This document shows positions 36,723-57,600 of a stretch of DNA of 64,000 bases, in pieces; position 1 is the stretch's first letter; every line of letters begins with the position of its first letter. The DNA is from Anisakis pegreffii (taxonomy: Eukaryota > Nematoda > Chromadorea > Rhabditida > Anisakidae). The stretch is from positions 62,001 to 126,000 of the forward strand of contig JAPYMA010001677.1 of the NCBI GenBank assembly GCA_035041965.1, written 5' to 3'. Under the pieces are notes generated by a model. The model ran no database searches and was not told the DNA's origin. It saw only the letters and a list, made by a program, of their open reading frames with translations. A program made the position numbers and the translations under genes.

Positions 36723-39607
36723 CGCAGCGTGTTGACATTTTTAAAGGAAATGAGGTGTAGTGTGGGCTGCTGCCAGTTGATTGTTTTTCACCTTTGAATT
36801 TTGTTGCCGTCATTTGATTATTTTCTTAACTTTGTTTTTATCACTAATTGGTGCTTATTGTTGGAAAGATTTTTTGTTTTTGAATGATTAAATAATGGCG
36901 TAATGAGGTTTCTTCTCGAACAAATCAGCAGTGCGATTACAAATTTTGAAGGCAGAGTTAAAAGTAGCGATAGCGATTGGCGGGCTAATTTTGCTTGGTA
37001 ATGTTTTAGCGGAAATTACCACTAATTTTTCCGTTTATCGGCACTTCTTGCGAGAAGTTTTCGCCACTTAATCCTCAGTGGCACTCCTAATGGATTATTT
37101 GTAGCAGAATAAAAATATTTTTCAAGTGAATTAGCCGTTGGCGAAGCTACTTTGCTTTTCAACAGCATACCCATCATTGGTTATCTTATTTTCTTGGCCT
37201 GAAATTTGGTGATTGGAGAATGACGAAAGAATGTGCCTACAAGCTATTTCATTCAGGAGTTGAAACTGGGCTGCGAAAAATCATTATCCAATCCATTACG
37301 TAATCATATTTGCTGCGCAAAAGAATAACAGAATACATTTCATTCTGTTGGCTTTTGCTCATTTGGCTTTCAGTAACATCTAGCTGCGAATTTTCTTCGT
37401 TTTTCCGCTTTTTTGCAAATAATGAATGATGGCTGAATAATTGACGGTGTGATCTTTAGCAAGGACCAGCTTCGACTGTTGTTCCCCCATTGACTGTCCT
37501 CAGCTTCTAATGTACACTCATTTTCTTCGAGATTCGTCTCTGTCCTGAGACATCTGGTGACAACACTCAAATCTGAGATTCAAAATGACATATAAGATGT
37601 CCAAGTTCACGATATGTTGATCAAATACAAGCTCACTTCCGTCTGAACCCATCTTCAACTTATACAGGAAAATAGCTCACGATCAGTAACACCTTTCCCC
37701 GTTCATTTTTTCAACCACCAGAGTTCGAAAACAACTGAAACAAAGTGAGTCATGATATGATATTCAATGGAAGAAACGTTAACATTTGCGCTTCGAAATA
37801 ATGCATAAAATATTCAAATTATATCGGCTTCAGCAAGCATAAGAATGAATAACAAGCAAACGACAGTTTTTTTGCTGAGGGTAAATTTCTCGGGCAGAAA
37901 TTACGCATCCCGTAACTTATGAACGGAAGCAGCATTCTCTACCCTCTTCTGGGATTGGGGTCCCGTTTAACGACATCTCCATCAACTCAGATCTCCGCAT
38001 TTTCGACGTTCCCCCGTCAAATATTGATCATTAAAATGAAAACGAAAAACGCTAAACTGCTGTTATTTGCTTATCTAATCGCCTGAAAATATGTGTACAA
38101 GTTTACTACAATGATAGCAGTGTGGCGAATATACTACCTCAACTAATGTCGGGGAGAGAAGAAAGAATTAAGAAGATTGAAAGAAAATGAAAAATAAAGA
38201 AATAAAAAATTGTATCATAAGGAGCACTACCATAAAATGACATCGTCAACATATCAAGCAGATCATTCTTATAATACCATCATAATACGGTAGCACAATG
38301 TACCATGACATAACACATTTATTCGAGTCAATTTTTGGGCCATTTTTTTACAATCAGCAAGGGCAGATGTAAAGAGAAAGAAACAGAAAACATAAGGAAC
38401 AGAAAACAGAACAAAAGAAATTATATATATTTCTCAAATTGCTCGAGCTAACTACTTATCAGGATTTTATCACAGATATAAGTCCGATTTCATCGGGTGG
38501 AACGGATCAGTGCCTTCAAATAAGCTTCGCTCCTTTGACTGTATTAAATTTGTTTGCATATTTAGCTGCATCGGCAGAATGATGAAAAAATGCAATTCCA
38601 AATTAAGGATTTCGCATTTTGCAACAATTCGCGACGTACTATTTTCACACTGAATTTTCAGTCAGTTGCGCGATCAATGATACTGAGAGATAAGTGGCCT
38701 ACAGAGTATTGAAAATTTCAGCTCGAGAAGCACCATTATTGCTACATGCGATTCAGTTGCTGCAAAATCTTGCATAGAATGCTTTTATGACAACATGAAG
38801 CACTTGAGCCTGGTGTACCAAATTTTACTTTTAAATTGTAGTCATTGTGTGGTTCAATTACGCTTTGCTATCTTGTCCGCTAGTGTTTTTAGTTGATCTG
38901 TGTGTTGAATACAGAAATAAATAATAATAAGGGAATGAAAGCAAAAAGGAGGAACACTCTGGCAGATAAGCGTATACTATCATAGTAATGAGTTCGAGCG
39001 CAGAGCGCAACATCCGCATGCGATACTTTTAGCTGAAATTTTAGATGGAACGCTTCTTGACAGACACGAACATGTGCACTTAAAATGGTCATTTTGTGAT
39101 GGTCATGTTTTAATCTACCCTATCGCCCACCCATATAATCATCATGATATTTTTTGCCCTAAAAGGCTGCATCCTCAGCCCACAAAAAGGCACTGACTTA
39201 GATAATAATACTAGTCGGCTGCCAGATGGTGATCACTGTAGTCAGAATGAATCTCTCATATATTGAAAGCTGAAGATTGGGCAAGCCTTTCTGGCACCAG
39301 GCTCTTATTACAACTGCTTCATACTGTTTAATTCAAAAATCATTCTAAAAGTTCCAACTGAATATCTAAACGAATAGCTCTTATTGTCAACTCGTATAAC
39401 ACATCCCAGACGCTCGTCTAACAGCACTCTCACCCACTGAACCCAAGCCAGAGCGTAAGCTATAATCATATAATCAGGTTGAGAGTAAGCCTGAGCCAAG
39501 CAATAAACTTCAGTTTAATCGGAGCAGATAGTGCTTAACCCAGTCTCATTTACTCAGTTGCCATTCGCATGTGATTCAAGAACGTATGAACCGTTTGAGC
39601 TGCTAAG

Positions 39608-39786
39608 TAGTGATGAGATCCGACCGACAGTTGGTCGGAAAAGCACGACAATTTTGGTCAGAATCCGACCGTCGGAATTCCGGTCGAACAATTTGGACTG
39701 TCGGTCGGAATCCGACTGCCAGAATGCTAAATTGCCAGTTCGGTCGGATCTCGACCGAACGAAATTTCGCTCGGAACCCATCACTA
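39608..39786. mobile_element. hAT-like miniature element with clear target duplication
   Basis: The 179-bp element starts TAGTGATGAGATCCGA and ends with the complement of TAGTGATGGGTTCCGA. It is flanked by ctgctaag on the left and ctgctaat on the right, a 7-of-8 match and the 8-bp duplication length of hAT transposition. The interior consists of CGGTCGGAATCCGAC-type motifs in both orientations. It cannot encode a transposase. It is the best-preserved member of the group also seen at 4.5, 13.3 and 17.35 kb. Confidence 0.8.
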
Positions 39787-41707
39787 CTGCTAATCACATC
39801 ACTGCAATCTAAATTCACAGCGGCACGATTTCTCGGGTCAGTGAGGTGAAAGCATGTTGGCAAACTGTAAAAATCATCTGCATTAAACTAGCCCACTCCT
39901 AGTCCCAACCAAACATAACTTTCGTCTTAAGGCTCAGTTCAAATCTGAATCGAAGTTTAAGCCTGACTCAATCCGATGTGGCAAAATTGAAGCCGAATGA
40001 CTTCTGCCTAGCGTTGATCCTATTTTTGGATTGCTTCCAAACCTCCAACGGTACTGAAATTTATTCCCGTTTCACTGCCCCGTGGGCTGATGTGAGGTGG
40101 CTGAGAGAGTGCTGTTCTCAAATCACAGTGTCCGTTAGTAGTAAATAAATTTGCCACCGACCGACCATATAACATTATTACCCGTGGCGTAATGCCAATG
40201 CATGCCCCTTCCGTCTCATTCTCTGCACTTCGTGCCGACATGATCAATTGCGAACACTCTGCCTTCTTGCATTTTTCTTCTCAACATCTCATATAAATGC
40301 ATCCATACTTTTTCATCGCGCTTCTCTCGATTTCCAACTTGTTCTAAAAATATCTCTGCTATCTAACGATAACACTCTTCTTTTTCATACTCGTTCTCAT
40401 CATTTTGCTGCCAACATCTATGTTCAGTGGTTCATAATATATCTCTCTGTCCATGTCACTATGTATGGTTCACTCACATTTCTATTTGCACGGCTACTCG
40501 ATCTTTCGAGGGATGATTAATGTCATGATATTTTTGGGAACGTTTTCTCTCTCTTTGCTAATCAAATGTATTGAATATTGTTTGTTATTCTCTCTGATTG
40601 TTGTTCACAGAAAACGAGCTGTGTGTGTGGCTTGACTGCAGCTTTTCCATTATAATTTCCCAACACGTTCAATCCTTTAAGACATTTGAAAATCCATTTA
40701 AAATTTCAGTATTCAGCTTGTTTGGATAGATTTATAATTTTATTCACTATGCACTAGTCGATCTGTTTTGTTATGGCCTAAATGGAAAGGTATTTGATCT
40801 AAATAGGACATAAAAAGGTGGAAATTGTGATTATCGAATTCCAAACACTTAATGCAGAACTCAGTAATTTTTCATTACTCATTGATACTGCATTACTTTT
40901 GTGAATCTCTTCGTTTCTGAGAGGTTCAGTTGTATACTTCCGATGTTTCTGTATCTGCTATCACTTTTTTCAAATTTCAGGTTTTCTTAGAAGAAACTAT
41001 CCAAAGGAGTAGTAGTGGTAGCGGGAGGCAAGCGCTGTGATAGTAAGTTGTATTCATTCATGTTTGCTGCTTACGCTGTTGCCTTGTTTTATTCGTAAGC
41101 ATCTATTACCGATTACAACGTAGCCTACAACTGAAAATTCTGTGGAAATCAACCGTTTTCTGTTCTATGTCAATCAGAGTTGCGCACTTATTATTTGTTG
41201 GTTTAGTTGATTCATCTCTAAAAGCGTGAATCTATTCTGCAACAGAGTATCGTTGATCATCTTGTATGAGCTACCGCTAACTTTTATTCTTTCTCCGTTC
41301 GCACGTGGCATTTTTTGACTGATGGACCACCCACGTGAATTCGATAAACTTTCATCGTCGAAATGATATAGATGCGTCATGTTGCTGATAATGTCTTAAA
41401 ATTGTGGTTTGAATGTTTGTTGCGAATACTTATAAATTGTACTATTTTTTGCAAAATTTAATGCCACATTTGTTGATAGTCATGCATTTGGCAAACAAGA
41501 CGAGAAGTTCAGTTAGATGTGCTTATGAAAGAAATCACTTGATTTTATCTTATATAGAACTGGAGAGGACACGTAGGCAGGTACGTATTTGATGATACAT
41601 TCTCATATAAACAAGCACAAGATATAAGATTTCACCACAAATATTTAAGTCAACCTTATTCTCACGAAATTTCAGCTTTATTTCATCGAAGAACTAGACA
41701 AAAATCT

Positions 41708-49023
<7,316 letters not shown>

Positions 49024-51683
49024 TATGAAAACGGATCGTTGTGTAAAATCTGTATATTTATTTTTGCATGTTCTGAAGGTGTATGGCCTTATTCTACTTT
49101 TCAAACGTTGATAATTCAACAATTCATCAATTTAGTGTACAAATCACATTCAAAACATACAATTGAACAAACACGCTGTGATTCAAACCAGTTATCGTTC
49201 GGTTCATAGTTATGTGAATATACCACTTCCGATTAATGTGTGCTTTCCGTTTCGAGTCCTTTGTATTACCTTATGTAATTTATTGTCACTAGTGATAAAT
49301 CTCTTTATTGTTGCGAATTGTGTCTGATTCATTCAGATGCTTCTAGATTATGTGATGGCTAAGCATTATAAAGCCGTGTGGTTGTTATCGGTGTTAACTG
49401 TAGCTCACTAGAAGCGTTTGGTAACTCAAGGTCTTGAATAGCTTATGTGTTGCGGTTCGATGACCGATGAGTGTTTGGGGTTACTGACGATTCTTTGAAT
49501 TTCCTCTGTTGTGTAGAATCATGCTCCACTCAACACTTGTTTCAATTTGGGGAATATGGTGAAGGCAGTGATATCAGATTTAAAAGTATGGAGGCCTGGA
49601 AAGAACAGCTGCTTAATTTTATGCAAAATTTGTGAACTGAAAAGATGAAATGAAACTGGACATTATCGTGATGAAGTAACCGTTTGGCGCCAAAGTTCAA
49701 ACCTTTTTCTTAGTATCTCACTCAAACGTTTTGAATCATCAATTTAGTACGGACGGCTAATTATTCTTGCCCTCTGCGAAACATTTTGAACGTAACGTAG
49801 CTTGCCCTCTACGAAATTCGATAAAAAATAATCGTCATAACATTGACGTCGTAATTTGTGGTTGAACGCCATCGTCGTTGATGTTACTGTCACTCATCAA
49901 ATGGACAAAGTGTTCATAACGAAAAAAAAATCACGAAACGTTAAAAAACTGCAACACACGAACCGGAAGTGTAGTACTGTCTAGAAATTTGGAGATAATT
50001 CAGCTCATCATCGCCTTATTACTACCAGCTACTGTCGAAAAGCAAGTTTTTGGTCAGGAGGAGGGGGGGGGAGAGACCTCATCGGAAAGCGAAGTGAATA
50101 AGAGGGGGCCCTGAGAAAAAATGGGGGAGCAAATTATCTAGGGAGTTCCTGTGGGTAGGCATCTATCCGAGAGGGGATCACGACCAAATGTCAGGAAGCG
50201 AAATTGTCGGGGAATGGGATCACCGTCGGGAACCTGTTTTTCCGATAAACATTACCAATCAAATAAATACATCTTCATAACGCTTTGCTGGCACACAATC
50301 GGAAAACTTCGGTTTCCACTTGTGTGTGACCGACCTTGTTTAAATATGTATATTTCTTCTTTTTTATTCATTAAGCAATTATAAAATGCTTTAGTTTGTA
50401 TCAATCACTGAAGCATCAGGTTTTCGTTATTCTAAGAAACTTTAGCAGCTTTGTTCTAGTTACATTTTGTTGACAACTGCTTTGTGTTCGGTTTTTGTTT
50501 ATCTTATTACCGCAGTTTATATGACATTTTCAGTTGTTTTATTATTCATTGAATGAGTATTATGTACACCTATCACTGAGACGATATCGCTATACGAAGA
50601 GGTTATTGTGTAATATTCCGTATTTCGCTTTTCTTGAGTTTTATTGGTGAAAGTTGATGAATAAAATGGTACGTGATCTTTGGCACTACATGTTCAATGA
50701 AAAAATTTGATGCTTTAGCACTGAACGTTTCGCTGCAAAAATGTTTCGGTGTAGTTGATTAACGTGATTATTTTTCTTGAAAATGAGATGTTGTTTGAGG
50801 TACTCTAAAACATCCAGTTCTCTTTCTTCTCTTGGGGCTCCAGTGAGATGTCGCGCGGCTTAGGCAAGTAAGAACTAATCTGAAACGCCCGGTCCCTTCG
50901 ACTCTGAAGTACCGAAAATGACTGGAACCAAGGCTTCTTGCACCAATTCGTTGCACTTATCAGCAGAAAGAGATCCTTTGTTCATCGTGACCCATATCGG
51001 AGGATTTCTCACATCAGTCAGTGTTTCATTAAGTGTATCTGTTCATTGCTAATCTTAGGGCTAGTTGGTATGCGATGTTCGAGGAGTTTCATGCCGAAGA
51101 TTGTCGAGCAGTTTGGTATCATTCAAATTTGAAAATCGGGTAAGCCTGAATTCGTTATTAGAATCTGAAGTTAATGTATTCATTTACTAGTAATCACTCG
51201 ATTGCTGCTGCGAAACGCATTCTGAAACGATATCATCACGACGTTTTCTCGCCTCTGAGATTCTATTGAGCGCAGCGGAAAAAAATTCAATTAAATGGAA
51301 CTGAAGATTGAAATCATGTCGACAAGATGTGTAATGAAAATATCAGATTGTAACTGGAACATCATCAGTTATGAAACTCGTTAACTATCCTCTACTAAGT
51401 TCACCTTATTTTGTTGAATTGATTCCCTGAGTTTCTAATCAAGGATGTACCTCTCTTCAAAGAGATTTCGCTGAGATGGAGATTCTTTTCAAAGAAATAA
51501 GATTGGTTATGACATAATAGTTGGCTGTTGATGCAATTTCACGCTCACTTTCACAAAATTGATTGCGTTTTATGGAGTGGATGTGTTTGACATCTGTCTA
51601 TAATGAGTGTATATGAAACGTTATTTGACAACTCATCATCTTCTCACAAGCATAATTTCAAATTGACTGTGTCTTAGTCGCTT
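49024..51683. other. Intergenic stretch between the large gene and the bHLH gene
   Basis: No coding sequence is supported. A G-rich repeat lies at about 50,050-50,240 (GGAGGGGGGGGGAGAGACC..., GAGAGGGGATCACG...), of the same general character as blocks near 7.7, 18.0-18.5 and 21.3-21.8 kb. The remainder is AT-rich and would include the promoter of the bHLH gene. Confidence 0.45.
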
Positions 51684-53473
51684 ATGAAAATCGCTGCTTC
51701 AAATGCTGAACACATACCATTTTTCGAGCAGGTTAGCGTTACTTCTGCTCGAATTTATCGCTATTTTCTTCATTTATAAGTGAGGCACATTGCCGGTGAT
51801 TGACGTTGTAATACTCGTTCGGAAGGAATATATTTCATACTTTGTTCCTTCGTTATTCAATGTAGGATTGTTGTCCTACGCTGATAGTGAGTAACGATCA
51901 GTATCAAGAATGTGCGTATACGATTTGTAGTGGACAAGTAGCATCGATGTTATATAAACAAGATGATGCTTCTGATCACTTATTCAGCGAACTGATGTTG
52001 TTTGAGGTGATGGATTTTTATGGAGAATATTTTGATGAGCCATATTCCTTTGACTAAAAGGAATATGGCTCATTGGCTCAATTATGGCTCAATATGGCTC
52101 AATTATTGAGAAGGGAATTCAAATTCATTATGGGGATAGAGCTTAATAAAAGTTGCATCCATTGCAGCAACGTATTCCTTGTTTTATTGCTTCTGAACAT
52201 CTGAATCGCCATCATAGAAGAGTGATTAGTCAGTAATAATGATGAAATATGTCACTTCAATTGCAGAACATACACAATACAGCGATGATTCACGTGCCAA
52301 ATGATACGAAGAACGCGTTCAACTTTTTCGATAGTGACGATTTCAGTGGTAAACGAAAATACTCCATTAGAAAATTTTTCACAAATTTCAACGAGTTGAA
52401 TCTGATTAATTAAAAGCTGTTTCAATTTGGTTCAGGGTGCTATCAGAATCAAAGTGATTCGTTCACATGGAATGAGGATCGAAGAGCGGCCAACGTTCGT
52501 GAACGGAAGCGGATGTGCAGCATAAATGTTGCCTTTGCAGTAATTTCATTATTATGATCGATTTCATAATTATTTTTATTGCTATTTTCTTATTGTGATT
52601 ATCATTGTTATTGCTAATTTTTCTGAGTTCATTACACATGTGCGTAATGGATACTGTAATTGAAAATTCTTTTATATTGTAGCGTTTTGAGTTATTATTT
52701 TGGTTAAGGTGTGCTCAGTTTGTCGAGATGCTACGAATAAAAATAAAATACCGAAATAAATAATTTGCAGAAATTACGACGCTACATACCAACTTTCCCG
52801 TACGAAAAGAGACTCTCAAAAATTGACACTTTGAATTTGGCAATTGCATATATTTCCTTACTCGAAGATATGCTCAACAATCATGCCGAGGGATCGTATT
52901 ATTACTTGAAAAAAGCAGTTAACATGGCACGTTCCGGTGACCCGAATGCACCTCTCTGGACAACTAGTGGTATTTGTGTTGTTATTATTGTTCAAATCGC
53001 TACTTTGCAAAATTATACATTAGTTTTCTTGTCACGTTGTTTTTGGTGTTATTTACAATTGGGCCACCGATTTTATGTGGAAATATTTTCTTTTCATCAC
53101 TTTTTTTCTCATTCAGTAAGCTGAATAGAAATTTATTAGCACATTCAATTAAGAATATGGCTAGAACAAATGCTTTAGTACAGAATTATACGGTGTGGTA
53201 GTAATCAGAAATTTTTATCGAAAGACTCCGTATGAATGGAAGAAAAAGACGTTTACTATAACTGAGATAGTTTGTTTCTTTCTATATCATATTGCAATAT
53301 CAATCCATTACCGTTCGTTGCAATCAATGCTGAAGAAACTTTCTGGATTGACGTCAAAAGATATCGTTTATTAAATGGACAATAATGCGAAATGAATATC
53401 ATTTTGTTTAGATCTAATCGCACGTTTGAGCTGGATTAATTGGCGTCAATTGGCCATCAAACCAATTACATGA
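51684..53473 (+). CDS. hlh-13: bHLH transcription factor of the PTF1A/FERD3L (HLH-13) group
   Basis: Six exons: 51684-51731, 51866-52006, 52267-52348, 52436-52539, 52771-52969, 53412-53473. All phases agree, giving 211 residues. The basic region and helix 1 lie at residues 105-129 ([16 protein letters not shown], then VAFAKLRRY). The loop and helix 2 follow as [20 protein letters not shown], then [10 protein letters not shown]. The [15 protein letters not shown] signature and the conserved intron between helix 1 and the rest fit the PTF1A/Fer/NATO3 class, whose C. elegans member is HLH-13; these factors bind E-boxes as heterodimers with an E-protein and specify neurons. The last exon gives [13 protein letters not shown], a short conserved-looking tail. 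The acidic, Asp/Ser-containing N-terminus (residues 64-104) may be an activation region. The assignment to hlh-13 rather than a sister gene is an inference. Confidence 0.9.
52037..52071. repeat. Perfect 15-bp-arm hairpin in a bHLH-gene intron
   Basis: GAGCCATATTCCTTT at 52,037-52,051 and its exact complement at 52,057-52,071 are separated by gacta. Three further GGCTCAAT(T/A)-type repeats follow to about 52,110. Confidence 0.9.
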
Positions 53474-54621
53474 TAAAAGATTGTGATGTGAACATCATAT
53501 GATCAGATAAAATTTATTACGCATATCGCTTTACACAGTACCAAGTATATTCATATTAGCTGATAGTAGTATATACAAGTTTAAGATAGGAATGTTGTTA
53601 AGAAAAATTAACGAATGTTCGAAGATCGAAAATTTCATCAAGAAAACTCAAAGTTTCCGACTTCAAACACTCGAAATCATTAATAAATGGTCGTTATTCG
53701 ATTGAATGTTTGTTAGAGAATAATAACAGAAAAAATCGATTCAAAGTTTTTGTCACTTAAAAAGTTATCAGTTCAAAATGTCCGATATTCGTATAAAATA
53801 AGATGCTAAGGGTTTTAAATTTCGATGTTCTTGATAACTTCAAACTATAATTCTATACATCCTTTCCAATATCTAATGATTATGCTTATACGATATATTA
53901 AACATATAACGCTTAATAGGATCAAAATTAGGCGTATGCGTGTGTGGAAGAATAAAATTCTGGAAACGCCGAACCCTCCCCACGAAAAGATAATCTTATC
54001 TCGAAACAACCTATGCGTGTTTTCGAAAACTCAATTTGTTTTTCTCCCTAAAGTACCATTGTGGGCGAATTTTGAGAGTTTACTGGTCTCATCTTTCCAA
54101 ATGGTGCACTTTTGACTTGAAACAACCTATGTGAAAGTCCGTCGGAATAAAAAAGGTTGAAAGATGGAGTCATATATTCACCCGTTTAAGTGTCTCTAAC
54201 ACGAAATAATTTAACCCAGCAACCATTCAGACTGAATTGTTTAAACGAAAGTTCCACATAGTTATTCCCATGTCAAAAAGCATTTTGTTGAGGTCTGAGA
54301 CTTAGGGAATTACGAAAATCGAAAATCGCGCACTGCTTCGCCTTTCAGGTGAACGAGAGTTTCACTCAGTTTTTCACACAAATTGTTTTCAAACTGAAAG
54401 CACCATTTTGAGAGGTGGTACCTTGAAATTTCCGAAATTCAAAAAAACTGTCACCCTAATAGATACAATCAATGTTTATGATGTCATGAAGGTCGTGATT
54501 TTCCTCCGAACACCTGTTCAACACCCGTTAAAATAGCATTCAAACTGAACGGATCATCCGGATTGGTGCAACGAGTCCCAATCAACGAATCCTTAAAAAG
54601 TGACTGCATCAGATGATTATA
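53474..54621. other. Intergenic spacer between convergent bHLH and EB-protein genes
   Basis: No gene seen. A diverged repeat lies near 54,195-54,330; its TTTAACCCAGCAACC core is shared with 23,757-23,775. The rest is AT-rich. Confidence 0.45.
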
Positions 54622-57600
54622 TTAAATGAAGAAGCGATCTGTTCTGTGTACTGACTGCAAGAGCCGTGCACGATTACGATTACGATTTCAGTTTTATTTC
54701 AGACTAAGCGTTCCAAAACTGGTCATGTTTAGCGACAACCAGTCAACTTAGGTTTTTAGCTACTCAAACTGGAACGTGAACATTGCGAACTCAACTTAAA
54801 AATGCAACTGTCAGCATAGTTTAGAAAGTTGATCCTTAAACATGCAGAAGAATAATTATTGTACAAGATGACAAAGATAGTGATACCAATAAAATTGATA
54901 GTGACAATATCAATGAACCTGTTTGTAGCCACACAGGCATCGACAACTACCAAATCGACATTCAGAAAAATTAGGGCACTGTCTATTTGTAACACACTGC
55001 TGTCCTAGTTGAACGTGACGAAGACATTTGTCAGTAACAGCGACTTCGTCGATTGGGCATGTCTTTTGACATGTTGCGAAACGGTCATCGTTACTCTCAA
55101 ATTATTTTTATTCTTTTGTTACTGTTACCATTATTGCAAACAATATTATCGTTACCAATGTTGTTGTCATTATTATAATTTTAGTTCAACTCAACGATGC
55201 TTAGTTAAAGTTTTTTGGAATGCATCGCGAAAATTCGATAGGAAAATTCAAAAATGCATTCAATTTAAATCACACGAATGAATTAATCGAATCAGTAATT
55301 TTTTCTAGTAAAAGTTGTCTTTATGTCATTTCGATGAAATGAATGAGTTTTGAAAGCATATAAAATACCGCATGAAAACCAAGCTTGCATTGACATGTGC
55401 CCAGAACACAACTCATCTTCACACCTCCTTCGCACTGAAAAAACTCGTTTTGAAAACATCTGTTGCAACTGTGATGGGGAAAGAAAATGCTTTAAAATGG
55501 TTGATAGCAACAAAATAAACTCTAACAGAATCGATGCATTGTTTAATAGTTTTGAATTCAAATTTTATGAATACAGAAATAGTTTTTGAATACAGAAGCA
55601 GCCAAATCAACATTACGGAATATTTCCGAACAAAACTTCTTCGACAAAGCATGAAATTCAATTTGCATACACTTTTCAACTCAAGTTGCTGGTGTGCGGT
55701 TGCATAATCCTTTCATCATGCACTAGATATGATAAGGAAAAAACCTGATCAGAAAGCGTCATTAACAGCTGATATCATATAAACTGATGCACCTGTTGAT
55801 CAATTTGACAAGGATCATCTCGATGCGCTATACTCAGACACTGATTGTTTATAAAGAGTGGTGTTGGCTCTCTGCATGGTTTCGGACAGCACAAGCTCGA
55901 TTTCCAACCAGGCTCTGTAACCGTATAACAGTGATGTGTCAACGGCCGACAACGTTCATCTTCTGGCGCTCCCCTATCACACGACTGCCTGCACATGACA
56001 ATAACTCAGCAGTTCTATATTAGTTTACATCAGATTTGTTAGTCTTTTTAAAGACAAACTTGCATTCTAATTATTACTTTATATAATCGTTTCTTTCTTT
56101 CGAATGGACTGATCATTATGCCGCAGTGCACTGATCAGTCACTTCAAAAAATCGAGGCTTGTTTAGGTTCATATTTGATTTGTGACTGAGACTTGTTTGT
56201 GCCCGCATTCAAGAGCACTAACGCTTTTAGCAGTAATGCTTTTGAGTAAGCAACCGGGAAACAACAATCACTTAATTTCTTTCGCAATTTCAACGATCCT
56301 TCTCAAAAGTTATAACTGCATCTCTATTTGCGTGCATCAACTGAGCGTTTATGTGCCTGATGAATAAACATGTAGTATAGATAACGTTAGTTTGTAATAT
56401 ATTAACCCTTGCACGACTGAAACTTTTTATTAGCATCGGAGACGAAGCAAGCCTCTCAAGCCCGGCTCAATTTCTCGTAATCGATAGAGTCGGGACTTTC
56501 TCTTAATGCAAGACTTTTTAATGAAATTTTAACACGTGCTCATACCTGTAAATGTTATGACATAGGTAAAAATGAAAATAAACGAAAATTCATTTCCTTA
56601 CGAACCAGCTAAGGGTAAACACCGGAATCAAGTACTCGCAAATCTGCATGAGTCCTTGATTCTTACCGTGTGATTTTTGCACTGTGTTCTTCGTGTAATT
56701 ATATCTGTTAAAATGTCCTCAGGTAATGAAATTGTTGAATATTTATAGGGAAACAGCAATAAAGATGATATCGATGTGGGCAATTATTATGACTTCTCAT
56801 CAGATGATGACGATGAAAGTCTATCTGATCTAGGTGAACATACTGATTATGGGTTCGGTAAAAATATATTTCAAGATATGCTACACTTACAAAATAAGAA
56901 ACATGGCTCGCGCAAATCATGCGTTCACATTGTTTTCGGAGAAGAGCATATAATGTAATCGAGGAAAAAAATGAGACGGACAATTTTTGCAGATCGCAAT
57001 GTTGTCACCGTTGTATGGGCTGTTTTATTGCTGTTTCGGCAAAATATTGTTGAAGAAATTTCAAAATGAACGAATGAAGAAAAAGTGAAGGGTGACTGGG
57101 CGACAGTGAATGCTATTAAAATCAAGAAGTTCATTTGAACCCGATTCATTTTCAACAAACTATTCTCATGAAAACGCTTAAAAATCATCATTCTCACGTA
57201 TTGATTCGTTTTCTCAGAAAACATATTCTTAACCCTATCATTTTGAGGTAGATATATGTGGAAATAATTAGCTGACTAAGGCCTCCTTGGTGATTTCATT
57301 TACAAATACGAAACGAAATAGGTGTTCCATATATCCATTGAAAAATGACAGGAGATAGAAGATAGAATGTTTTGTTCTCAAAAAATGTATGTAATGAGCA
57401 AAGTATCGTAATGCTTCAAAAATGCACATCATAATTCTCGCTGAATGTTCAAATGACCTTCGAAATCTTCACTGATAAATTTGTTTTCGATTTTCTAATT
57501 ATAATAATGATGCTTTTGTCAGTGCATTTCATATTGCTTCGTCTCTTTTCATTCCTATTGTCCAATTATGAATGGGTTGAAAGACCAAATTCATTTTCAC

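Larger units (their letters stand above)
34161..41707. other. Intergenic stretch between the divergent MEKK and 41.7-kb genes
   Basis: Contains the divergent promoters of both genes, a 1.1-kb foldback element (35.6-36.7 kb), a miniature hAT-like element (39.6 kb), TAAGCC motif clusters (39.4-39.5, 39.9-40.0 kb) and AT-rich spacer. A short candidate exon with a TTTCAG acceptor and GTAAGT donor (about 40,981-41,038) may be an untranslated first exon of the downstream gene. No other coding sequence is supported. Confidence 0.5.

Noticed and set aside
54756..55000. Asp/Asn-rich plus-strand frame (DDKDSDTNKIDSDN...)
   Set aside because: Complement of the EB exon at 54919-55062, which fits phase and cysteine spacing.
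55350..55589. Plus-strand Cys-containing frame of 79 codons
   Set aside because: The minus strand has an EB exon here (55369-55434) with a TTTTTCAG acceptor, correct phase and module pattern; the plus frame is its shadow.
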